NCBI RefSeq assembly: GCF_947507565.1
Contig: NC_089190.1
Coordinates: 744,001 to 808,000, forward strand
DNA: 64,000 nt
Source: Oscarella lobularis
Taxonomy: Eukaryota > Porifera > Homoscleromorpha > Homosclerophorida > Oscarellidae
Reading direction: 5' to 3'
The position numbers and the translations under genes are program-made. Numbering within the stretch: position 1 is the first letter of the stretch; every line of letters begins with the position of its first letter. Below are positions 10,213 to 19,167 of the stretch, piece by piece. The notes beneath the pieces were generated by a model. It was given only the letters and a program-made list of their open reading frames with translations. It was not told the DNA's origin and searched no databases.

Positions 10213-10559
10213 TGCAGAAGGACGGAAAATCGGATAGAAAGGCGAGACTGAAGTCGGACGATGATCGCCGTATACAGTACTCTCCTTTTTCATCTTTAGA
10301 AAGGAAAGGACGTCGCGTTGGTGAAAAAAAGGCTGCGGCATAGGGGAGCGCGTCGTCATGACGCTGGCGGCTCCTTATCTTGACTAAAGCTATCACATTT
10401 ACTGTGATAACTTTTTCGTCTCCTTCACTGGCGTACGAATTACTCCTTCGCCACACGTACATGATTGGCACGTGACGGGAAAAGAGAAAGGGCGTCCCTG
10501 CTACCATCAAAGATCGGATGAAAAGGTGCGAACCCCACGAGGAGATTCTGCCTCGGACC

Positions 10560-11140
10560 TCGCTGTAGACGCCGACGGCAGCAGGTTGCAGCCACTAAAG
10601 GTTCTCCTTTTTTGGACGTACACAAACGCAGTGGAACTCATCAAAATGATACCTTATCCTGATGTCATTGCTAAAGTCATCAGGCATGACAGCCATGGGA
10701 AGGACATAAAAATTCAGTGTCCCATAGCTGTCAAAAAAATGCAATCAATTTATGGGGAAGTAGATCTGGCTGACGGCCTGCGTAAGACCAATACCAGCAG
10801 CAAGTAAGGTATCAAGTGGTACATGAGGATTTTTCTTACATCATTGATACCGCCGTCGTGAATGCCTTTATCCTTTACAAAGAAGCCAAAGGCCGAAAGA
10901 AGATAACGCAAAAGGAATTTCGTCTGCTTCTCGCCGACAAAATGATCGGAACAGACAGCTTTTGGGGACAGTTGGTCCACGCGCAACAAACGAAGCCAGG
11001 CGGTACAGCGGCCGCCACTTTCTAGTTTTCCAGTACAACATAAGGAAAAGGTGTGCCAAGCACTGCGAAAGCATGCTGTCTTAAAAATGCGACCGCTGCG
11101 GCGTTTTCCTGTGCGCGACAGAGTTTCAGAAACTACAACA
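10560..11140 (+). pseudogene. piggyBac-like transposase, C-terminal fragment
   Basis: The frame gives VIRHDSHGKDIKIQCPIAV, YGEVDLADGLRKTN and KWYMRIF, the end of the DDE_Tnp_1_7 catalytic domain (the 'GGVDLAD' region), with VVNAFILYKEAKGRKKITQK in another frame. Next, RKRCAKHCES and KCDRCGVFLCATEF look like the Cys-rich C-terminal zinc domain of piggyBac transposases. At least two frameshifts and a stop (before KCDRC) are present. No N-terminal half or TTAA-flanked terminal repeats were identified. Confidence 0.75.
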
Positions 11141-12384
11141 CTTAAACTTTTTGTTTTTGTTGCCATGGCAACAGTTTCTGTACTACCAATTACATTCTTG
11201 ATGTATCCTCTTCTTACAGAAAAATATTCAGTCCCAAAGAACGCGTTTTACTATTTATGACGTCACAAATTAACCCTTTTCCTACAAATATAAATTGCTA
11301 TAGCAATTTTTGTTATGGGGTTACGTCTTTTTTATTCACAAAAGTTACTTATGTAAGTAGTTTAGTTAAGTCTCAAACTATTACACTGTGGTGTTCTATA
11401 AAGTTCTGACAGTCCGGCCGTATTAGCATGAGAGAGGGATTGGCAACTCCCTAAGTCACGTGATATTCGCGAGTAACTAGGTGTGACTCGTCGCAATGAA
11501 AGACTTCATCCAGGCTATTAATTGCCTTTGTGAAGAGACTATCGTTCTCGCAGGCGCTCCCATAGTCGAAGGTGAAGGATGATCCCAAATTTCGCAAAAA
11601 ACGCCGAAAGCATCGTTTCCGTCATCAATTCGTGCGTTCAACGCGGTCTGGAGAAGAAAACAATTTCTCTTCAGCGAGAGTAATTCTCTCTGGCCTTTCA
11701 GGAAGCGGCTCTGACCACCCTTCTGGGACAGGACCTTTACTCTCCTAGAGATAGCAAGCAGCGATCATATTTTCAGCAAGTCGATGAATCAGCGACTTTT
11801 TGACGATATTTTTGAATGACGTCAACTTCGTTTTTGCTTTTGCAAGGAAGGAGATAGTGCTGCAAAAGCTTGTGAAAGAAATCCCAACGAGACGGAGCGA
11901 AATATTCTCCGGTACATGTGTGGGTACGTCCCCTTTTCTCTTAGAAAGAAGGTCCTTGGCAATGACGTTTTAGTTCACTGCCTTGACGGAATGCAATTAG
12001 AATGTAAGATCTTCCTGATCACTCGTACTCTGACCCGTCCACAGTAAGCTCTTCTGCTTGGCTGTCACGCATATCGCGTGGAAGTCTTTTAAAGTAAACG
12101 ACGCGGCACAATTATCAATTTTGTCCGTGCCATTGTCATTGTATACGATCATTAATGTTTTTTGCTGTACGTATGATTGCTATGCTCCTCTTTGTCAATT
12201 ACTGATTCATTTTCCAGATGTCTAAAAAACCCTTTGAGTACTTGCGGCCAACGACTGAAATGTTTTTTCAGTGCGCCTAGCTAGACAGTTTAGGCGCTTG
12301 TCTTCGCTCAATCGCAGTTTATAGTTTTTTGATTTTCCCAAATTAGCGATTGGAGCGTAATCAAAGCTTTGAATTAGGCAATGA
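11141..12384. other. No gene supported; promoter-like module inside
   Basis: Apart from the module at 11436-11498 and the short frame after it (MKDFIQAINCLCEETIVLAG, ending in TGA near 11580), I see no coding signature. A possible 5'-only duplicate of the 6.9-kb gene region is considered in the findings. Confidence 0.4.
11436..11498 (+). promoter_or_regulatory. CCAAT-box / TCACGTGA promoter module, second copy
   Basis: AGAGGGATTGG, a CTCCC spacer, TCACGTGAT, then CTAGGTGTGACTC and an ATG at 11496. Order and spacing match the module at 6841-6900. Confidence 0.5.
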
Positions 12385-13990
12385 TTAATATGCCGCTCTG
12401 GAAAATCCTACGTAGGTTATACAAGGTGCAAATTCGCGCTTGCTTATGTCAATAACTGCGCGATCTAGTGTGAGACCTTGCGCTTTGTGCACGGTGACAG
12501 CCCATGCCAATTGAATGGGTATCTGTCGCCGCTTGCAAGAACTCTTTCTGTTGCCCGTTGAACTGGGCCATGTGCGCTTTATTGGGCATATGCGAACGCA
12601 GCGTTCTCCGCCCCTTGTTGGGCAGTCGCATTTGTCCATTTGAACAACGACAGCTGTTGGAAGTGCTGGCGGTTTTGCACCGGGTTGGTACAAAATTGCC
12701 ACTACGTATCCCATCGATCCGTTGACCAAGCCTATCTCGATCCAGAGATTCGATGTGAGCATAACGCGCGCGCCTTCGCAAAGACGAACGCGTGCGTAAA
12801 GTCCGCCAGCGTCTCCTTCATTGGCATTTTTGGCCTCGGTGCAGTTGTGATCGGCGTTAAGCCACCGGTTTGTTCGAATTCTTCAAGCAATTGAAGTTGA
12901 ACTCAGCTACATTCTCTTTGCATGCAATTAGCCGAACAGCATCGCGGAAAGACGTCTTTAAGTCTCCCCAGCTGATCGTGCCGTTCAAAGTTATATACAG
13001 ATCGTGCCAGTCCTCGTACAAGGGGCAACCGTCGCGAAGCCTTTGCAGGGCGTCGCGAAACTTTATCTGTAGCTCGTCGTTGCCGGACAGGCGAATGATT
13101 TTCGTCAGCTGTACGACAACGTCGAACGTCATATACAGCTGACGGCTTTGATTAGTCGCGGCTCTTTCGGTTGCCGCGCTCCCGTACTAAGGAGAGTCAC
13201 CAACCGGTGGCAACTGTCCCATGTCTCCGAAGAAAATTAGAGATATTCCACCGAACGACTCGCCAGCATCATGCGGTAGCGCTTGGCTGAGGCGCCGGTA
13301 GATGAGTGACAGCTGATGCCGTCCCTTCATCGACGTTTCGTCGATGATCAAATATCGTACGTCTTCGAACCTCTCTTTCAGTTCTCTAAGAGAAGGTCGG
13401 AAAATGACTTCTTCTGCAAAGGAATGCGTAGAAGCGAGTGGAGCGTTTGTCCACCAATATTAAATGCTGCAACCCCAGTAGGTTCTGCAAGTATGAATTC
13501 GCTTCCGAGCATTTCCTTTATGCAATTAATTAGATATGACTTTCCGGTTCCAGCGGAACGGCAAAGAATCATTCGAAGCGGCTTGCATTCGAAGCCGCTT
13601 TTTGTCAACTCGTTGTGGCTGCGAACAATGTTGTACGCTAATTTCTGATTGCCTTGAAGAAGGCTCGAATCGGCAGCCAAAACGAGCTCCTTTTAGATAA
13701 AGTGCAATTTTACGCGCTTCCGTTACAAATTTTGGAGCTTCCGTTACAAATTTTGGAGCCTCTGATAACGGTGGAAACTGCGTAAGTTTTCCCGACCAGT
13801 TGTAGTGTGATAGATCTCCCTCATTAAACTCGGAATCTCTTGTGTTGTCCTCGTCAAAGTCATCGGATGAATTGTGAGGACGGCACAATTGCATCCAGTC
13901 ATCTTGGTCTCGGATCTTTTTATGCCCAAGAACTTTATCTTCGTCTTTATGTGCCTTATTTGGATCTTTTTCTGTCTCTTCAAAAGGCAT
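12385..13990 (-). pseudogene. Helitron PIF1-like helicase (second Helitron relic)
   Basis: The N-terminal part includes an acidic linker and NQKLAYNIVRSH before the Walker A region (SAGTGKSYLIN near 13550, with Arg replacing the usual Gly/Pro just upstream) and EPTGVAAFNIGGQTLHSLL. Antisense to 13200-13380, Walker B and motif III are readable as LIFFGDMGQLPPVG. The C-terminal part holds LAWAVTVHKAQGLTLDRAV (motif V) and ITYVGFSRA (motif VI). Frameshifts and stops lie near 13370, 13150 and 12840, so it is not translatable as one chain. Sequence type differs from the helicase at 7.7-8.5 kb, indicating a separate Helitron family. Confidence 0.78.
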
Positions 13991-14008
13991 TTGAATATTG
14001 ACTATTGA

Positions 14009-14489
14009 TTAAATATCTTCCATCAGTTCAATTCTATTGACCAACTTCTTGCTGGCTGTTCGAATGAACTTTCTGAAACCTTTCGTGGAAGGCAGAAGAA
14101 TGGTTTCACCGTCTGTATCGGTAATCTCATTTTCTGCTTCCTCTTCTTCAATAGTAAGATCGTCGAGCTTACTAAAAGGTTTGAATTTCATCAACTGATA
14201 ATAACAGTACTTTTCGTACTGTTCCTTGTTTGTTTGACTTATTGCAAAGGATTCTCTGTGCTACATGAACGACTACAGACTTGTGTCTGCGCACTGTTTT
14301 ACCCTTTGCGTTTACATAGTAGTCAGAGACGTAGTCCAGTAGACAAATGTCTTCAACTTCTACCAGGCGTCTCATGTACTCTTCTATTACAGTTGGAAGC
14401 GTTGCAGTTCGTCCTGGCTTTGCAGCCGGATCGACTTCACGCTTATTCTCTAAAAAGAGCGTTTTGAATTCGCGAGTAGATGTCACCAC
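14009..14489 (-). pseudogene. Helitron Rep-helicase linker fragment
   Basis: Two minus frames encode IEEYMRRLVEVEDICLLDYV plus SDYYVNAKGK, then an acidic Ser/Thr stretch (DDLTIEEEEAENEITDTDGE). The first matches the region between the HUH nuclease and the helicase of Helitron proteins, where short 'y..R....e.i.l.ey...y' blocks occur. It is collinear with the PIF1 fragment downstream and the Rep N-terminus upstream. The HUH core is missing between them. Confidence 0.5.
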
Positions 14490-14589
14490 TTTGACATGCT
14501 TACATTTACTTACACTAAATCGCTAACGTTGAGCCAGAATTAAGTAAACTCGTTATTCATTAAAGAAAAACATTCGTATAAAAGTTTCT

Positions 14590-15075
14590 TTAGTGTACAG
14601 TTCTAAAATAGACCCCCTGTTCTAAAATAGTGCCACCTTAGAAGGCACTATATTAGGACAGGACTATATTAATATTATAACAGACTCGGTCCCAATGTGC
14701 ACAAATGCACGCAATGCACGGTAGCTACCAGGCGGTGACTGGCATGAGTCTTCACCTGCTTCTGCACTGAAAAGAGGTTGTTCTTAAATAGTGCTATCTT
14801 AGAAGGCACCATTAATATTAGAACAGGATTATATTAGAACAAAAAGCTATTGTTCCATTTTCAGCCTTTTGGTATGACAAGGCGTCCCAATATATACACA
14901 ATAAATTTCATCATTGTATGCTGGTGTAAAACGTCGTAAACCTTTTCTGAAAATCGCTAATTGAGTTACAAGGCCGTTGTCAGGGGTGGTTCTCTATCTT
15001 AACCTAGTTTGCTACTGCGCAAGCACCTTACATCATTGGTCGTTGCTGTTCTAATATAGTCCCGATCTAATATAG
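14590..15075. repeat. Insertion with repeated GTTCTAAAATAGT-type motifs
   Basis: Copies of GTTCTAA(A/T)ATAG and their reverse complements cluster at both edges (14603, 14619, 14650 and 15045-15075) and in the middle (14783, 14830). The stretch separates the Rep N-terminus from the rest of the Helitron. It may be a small non-autonomous element (MITE) with subterminal repeats. No coding signature. Confidence 0.4.
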
Positions 15076-15080
15076 TGACT

Positions 15081-15845
15081 TCACAAGTAGACTTCCGTCG
15101 TAAACTCACTAATAGGATTACTGCCGTAAGTGAGCCAGCCCATATGGTCCTGCTGGTCACCATTTTCCTTGCTGTTTAGCTTTAATGCTACGGAAGTCAA
15201 GACAGAATGCGAAAAGTAGACTGCATCGTCCTCGTTTTCATTGGTGTCTTTCGCCTCGTCATCAATATTAGCACCAACAGGAGAAATATCTTCAAAGGAG
15301 GCATCGTCATTGTCCGCTCTAATCACATGGAGATTTTCTCCATCTTCAGGAATAACTTCTAATGCTTCGGAATCTATTTCTATATTCTCGTAATACTTGT
15401 TGTTTCTTTTCAAGTTTACGAGTGCCTCGAGAACTCGTTGTCGCCTTACGCGGAAGTCATTCACCTTACCGGAAGTGCGCGTCTGGCGAACAATGACCAT
15501 TCCCAAATTACTATTTGTTCTCGGCAGAAGGGTCAAAACCGACTGCACATTTTGAAGCAAATTTAGCACGTGACCGCGGTGTTCAAATTGCCTTCCGGCC
15601 GGAAATCTGAAAATGTGCATCATAGGTTCAATTTGGGCTATGAGCATTTCTTCGACAACTGATAAATCCTTAAGAGGCGGTGGAACACGCCCAGGATTCA
15701 TGTTGTTGTTGGATGTAAGAAGGCCTACGCAACCGTTTTCTTGGTCATTTGTGCACTGCTTGCACATTTGTGTGCTGTACTTTATCTCTAAAGTGGGCCA
15801 CGACACCTCGCGCGAAACCCACGCATGGAAGGTTAGGCCTTCCAT
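15081..15845 (-). pseudogene. Helitron Rep N-terminal (DUF6570-like) fragment
   Basis: The 254-codon frame contains a Cys pair (CKQC) and a Helitron-typical NNNMNPGRVPPPLKDLSVVE block. It continues with EMLIAQIEPMMHIFRF, RGHVLNLLQNVQSVLTLLPR and FRVRRQRVLEALVNLKRNNK YYENIEID. This is the conserved N-terminal region of Helitron replicase proteins, upstream of the HUH nuclease. The frame ends with a stop after an acidic stretch, and the HUH domain is not present nearby. It belongs with the fragments at 14009-14489 and 12385-13990 as one disrupted element (Helitron relic B). Confidence 0.72.
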
Positions 15846-16181
15846 GCGTTTGTGAAATTTGTCTAGGCGAGGATAATGTGCAGATGCAAATTAATCTAGC
15901 ATCGCCCACTGTTTCCAAAAAGGGACCATTTCATTGCCCATTTTACGTGATGTGCCACCAAGAGCAGCTTCCTGCCTCTTTCGTTTGTTTCTTTCTGCAC
16001 ACATGTCGTTTCGAAACTGCTTTTCATCAGCAGTCTCTTCAAGTCTTTTAGCAGAGTTGCGCTTGGCATTTGCTAAAAGGCGTTTTTGCGTTCTTCTGGC
16101 GTTTTATTATATTTTTGGCGAGATTTGTCCATAGCGTCACGTGACAGACGCTTTGCGCTCTTCTGGCGTTTAATTATCTCT
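15846..16181. other. No gene recognised
   Basis: Short frames only. TCACGTGAC occurs at 16137-16145 but no start codon of a recognised gene lies next to it. Confidence 0.4.
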
Positions 16182-16651
16182 TTAGACGGAATTTCGAGCA
16201 GCGGCTTCCCAGCTGCTCTCCTTTTTCCATTCTAGCTTTTTGGCTGACGGCCTCCCGAAGTCGATCTCCGCTACAGACGCTGGGACGACATTCCTCCCTG
16301 ATGGCACCAACCACGTACAGGCATCAGACGTGCAAGACACATTTCTGGCCAAATTAGCCTGAGCCTCCGCAGTAAACAGAAGGGCTGGAACGTGAGAGCA
16401 TGCTTCCCCCAAACCAGGCAATGCACGTGCAGTGAGCGGCTATGACAACGCCGAATTTCTCGACAGCAACCCATGGCTAACGTGGGGGTCCACGACACTC
16501 TATGAATACCCACGTCCGACACCCAACCCGCGACAAGATACTTGTATCCGTCCAGATTCTTGTACGCTTTCGGCTGCGCGTGAGTGTACGGGCTCGAGGA
16601 ATGCATAAGGTAGTTGTAGATGTCGGGATACGTTATTTCAGGCATTTCCAA
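16182..16651 (-). pseudogene. SWIM zinc-finger protein fragment (YqaJ-associated type)
   Basis: The minus strand begins [20 protein letters not shown] and continues with [20 protein letters not shown], a conserved opening of transposon-borne SWIM/YqaJ proteins. After two frame changes the SWIM finger appears as AAHCTCIA and then [14 protein letters not shown], giving the C-x-C ... C-x-H ligands across a 1-nt frameshift. [13 protein letters not shown] follows. The nuclease half is absent. It is related in domain type, not closely in sequence, to the intact SWIM-YqaJ gene at 56535-58163. Confidence 0.62.
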
Positions 16652-16910
16652 AGGCTGACTGAACGATTACAGCGTGTACGGGTCATCCACGGCAGCGACG
16701 ACCTCGTTCAATTTACGCTCGTACCGAGCTTTTGCTTCCGCGTCGAGGGAGGAGAAATAAAGCGAGACGACATTGAGCATCATAACTTCTCAAAAACATT
16801 GGAAAAGAGAGTGCCACTCAAGTGGGAGTAACCCTTTTGCCACTCAGCCTAGCGCGCTACTTGACAACGATGACGTATATGAATAACCTCTATTGCAAGT
16901 CAACGAAACG
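16652..16910. other. Flank of DNA transposon; no gene
   Basis: No coding signature. It ends with the left target-site copy GAAACG (16905-16910). Confidence 0.5.
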
Positions 16911-17315
16911 TATGGCGAGCGTACTGTGCCAAAAATACGTCATCTAACGTGCGCATTGTCTAATCAAGATTGGTCATGTTCATGGTGGATTGTTGTAATA
17001 ATATATCGTGTTTGCAGCACCTTTGCATCATGTTTGATGTCATGTTTGCACTCATCATGTTTGCACCTATCATGTTTGCACTCATCATGTTTGCACTCAT
17101 CATGTTAGCACTCATCATGTTAGCACTCATCATGTTAGCACTCATCATGTTTGCTCTCATCATGTTTGCTCTCATCATGTTTGCTCTCATCATGTTTGCT
17201 CTCATCATGCTTGCTTTCATCATGCTTGCTTTCATCATGTTTGCTCTCATCATGTTTGCTCTCATCATGATTGCTCTCATCATGTTTGCTCTCATCATGT
17301 TTGGGTAACGCGCGT
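16911..17315 (+). repeat. Left inverted repeat with 15-bp satellite
   Basis: About 115 bp of unique terminus precede a tandem array of the 15-mer CATCATGTTTGCTCT and variants (about 17033-17307). The repeat closes with GGGTAACGCGCGT. The unique part matches the right repeat essentially base for base. Confidence 0.93.
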
Positions 17316-17360
17316 CCTACGTCTTCTACACTTAGAATCCACAGCCAAATCCGCAGCGGA

Positions 17361-18963
17361 ATGGCCGCTAGGGAAGACGAGCGCGCTTTCCTTTCTCAAA
17401 TTCAGCGAATGGTGGCCGATATAGAGCGTTCTGTCGAGAATGCAACGCCGGAACATTTACAAGAAATGGAGAGACGCATCGACTGGGCCTTAAGACACAC
17501 AGTCGCTGCAGTGACGGCTCATGAGGACGCAGATGGACTTGTTTCCGTTCTGCAGCGCTTACGCCGTGCGATTCGCCGCGAAATTGATGCAGTTGAAGAC
17601 AGTGTGGAATTCTGCGTTTTCGCAGGTGGAATATTGGAAATGCGCAGAGGGGAGCATAAAATTGATTTGGGTTTATGTAGAGTACTCTGGACGAAGAGGT
17701 CGGCCATCATTAAATATCTCAGTTGATCAATTGGAGTTTCTTCTTGAGATTCAATGCTCTGTGAGGCAGATGGCAACAATGTTGGGTTGCTCAGAGCGAA
17801 CAGTCCATCGAAGGTTGAGAGAAGCCGGTCTTTCAGTATCGCGGTCCTTCACAGACATATCAGACGAAGAGCTTGAGGAAGCTGTTGCAGATGTCAATCG
17901 GCATTTCTCAAGGCATGGATATCGGCTTGTCACTGCTCATCTTCATTCCCGTGGAATACGGGTTCCTCGTCGAAGAGTCAGAGAATGTCTTTCATTGGTA
18001 GACCCGGAAGGAGTTGCTCTACGATGGGGCAACACCATTCACCGACGTACTTACAACGTGGCTGGCCCCAATGCACTTTGGCACGTTGATGGGCTCCATG
18101 CCCTTATTCGATGGGGCCTTGTCATACATGGAGGTTATACCAAAAAAAAAATGCTCATACACCTTCTAACTTACTTTTCAGGAATTGACGGGTACAGTCG
18201 AATGCCCGTTTACTTGCAGTGTTCAGCTAACAATAGGTCGACTACGGTTATGCAATGCTTTCAACGCGCAATAGGAGAATTCGGAATCCCTTCCAGAGTT
18301 AGGGGAGACAGAGGAAGAGAGAACATAGCTGTGGCCGAGTGGATGATCGCGACTTTAGGGGCTGGACGAGGAAGCTATATTGCTGGCCGTTCGGTCCATA
18401 ACCAGAGAATAGAGAGGTTCTGGAGGGATGTGACTGTAGCGTCAGCGGGAACATTCAGGGAGATATTTTACTACCTCGAAAGCGAGAACCTTCTGGATCC
18501 TGACTCTCCAGCAGATTTGTTCTGCCTTCACTACGTCTTCATTCCCCGAATTCAAGAAAGCTTAGATTGTTTTAGGAGTGCGTGGGCACACCATCGGATG
18601 TCAACGGAAAGAGGAAGAACGCCAATGCAGGTAAGAAAACAAATCTCGTTCTCTTTAATTGATAACGTTGCACTATTGCAGTTATTTGTCTCTGGAGTCC
18701 TAGGCGGTCTTCTACCTCACTTCCATCATTCATATGACGCAAGTGATGGTGACGCTATTGACATTGACCATTACGGCATCGATTGGAACGGCCCAATTCC
18801 AGAAGATGTCGGCGATTCCGTTCCTGTCGAAGATCTTCCTGAAATTATTTCCGATGAGGCCTTGGAGCGATTACGAGTGACCATTGACCCCTTACGCGAC
18901 GATGAGGAATACGGCATTGCCCTGTATAGATCCGTGGCGGACTTTGTTGACGAACATATGTAG
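17361..18963 (+). CDS. rve/DDE integrase-type transposase (IS3EU-like), spliced
   Basis: The start is the ATG at 17361 (MAAREDERAFLSQIQRM). Three GT-AG introns keep the frame: 17626-17680 (55 nt), 18134-18181 (48 nt) and 18631-18681 (51 nt). The last two are multiples of three and so do not break the raw frame. Splicing gives 482 residues. In order there are an N-terminal helical region, a helix-turn-helix (VDQLEFLLEIQCSVRQMATM, then LGCSERTVHRRLREAG), and an RNase-H-fold integrase core. The core has LWHVDGLH (Asp ~224), RVRGDRGREN (Asp ~281) and NQRIERFWRDV (Glu ~317), so the DDE triad is complete. RTPMQ joins LFVSGVLGG after intron 3, restoring a familiar family block. It would cut and join the ends of the surrounding element. 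No lesion seen. Confidence 0.88.
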
Positions 18964-18978
18964 ATCAATATCTGATTT

Positions 18979-19110
18979 ATTAATTAAAGAACTCTGGATA
19001 AAGAAAAAGGAAAATCTGGCTCCAACAAAAAAAGACTTCAACGGGGAGTGAACAATTATTAATTAGAGAACTCTGGATAAATGAAAAGTAAATCTGTCTC
19101 CAACGAGGAG
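18979..19110. repeat. Two-copy direct repeat between convergent genes
   Basis: ATTAATTAAAGAACTCTGGA... and ATTAATTAGAGAACTCTGGA... are imperfect copies of a ~70-bp unit ending GGAGTGAACAA. They lie between the two stop codons of the element, a place where both 3' ends and poly(A) signals should lie. Confidence 0.65.
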
Positions 19111-19167
19111 TGAACAAGACAGTGAAACGGTATCAGTATGTCTCATGTGGGAGCATGTGCTTCACAT

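Larger units (their letters stand above)
6913..10480 (-). mobile_element. Helitron relic A (3' terminus, PIF1, RPA)
   Basis: Read on the minus strand, this region ends with a GC-rich hairpin (ACCCGG...CCGGGT, 6940-6923), a short spacer and CTAG at 6916-6913 followed by T. That is the Helitron 3' signature of hairpin, CTRR and an A/T insertion site. Upstream on the same strand are a PIF1-like helicase C-terminus and an RPA-like single-strand binding protein, both known Helitron cargo. The HUH replicase and most of the helicase are missing, so it is internally deleted. The 5' TC end could not be placed; the right boundary is set before the piggyBac fragment and is approximate. Confidence 0.65.

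Noticed and set aside
17033-17307. CRISPR-like array
   Set aside because: Direct 15-bp repeats without unique spacers, in eukaryotic transposon ends.
16960-17308. Met/Ala-rich 112-codon frames over the 15-bp satellite (both copies)
   Set aside because: Open frames arise because the unit is five codons long. They lie in the transposon inverted repeat, not in a gene.
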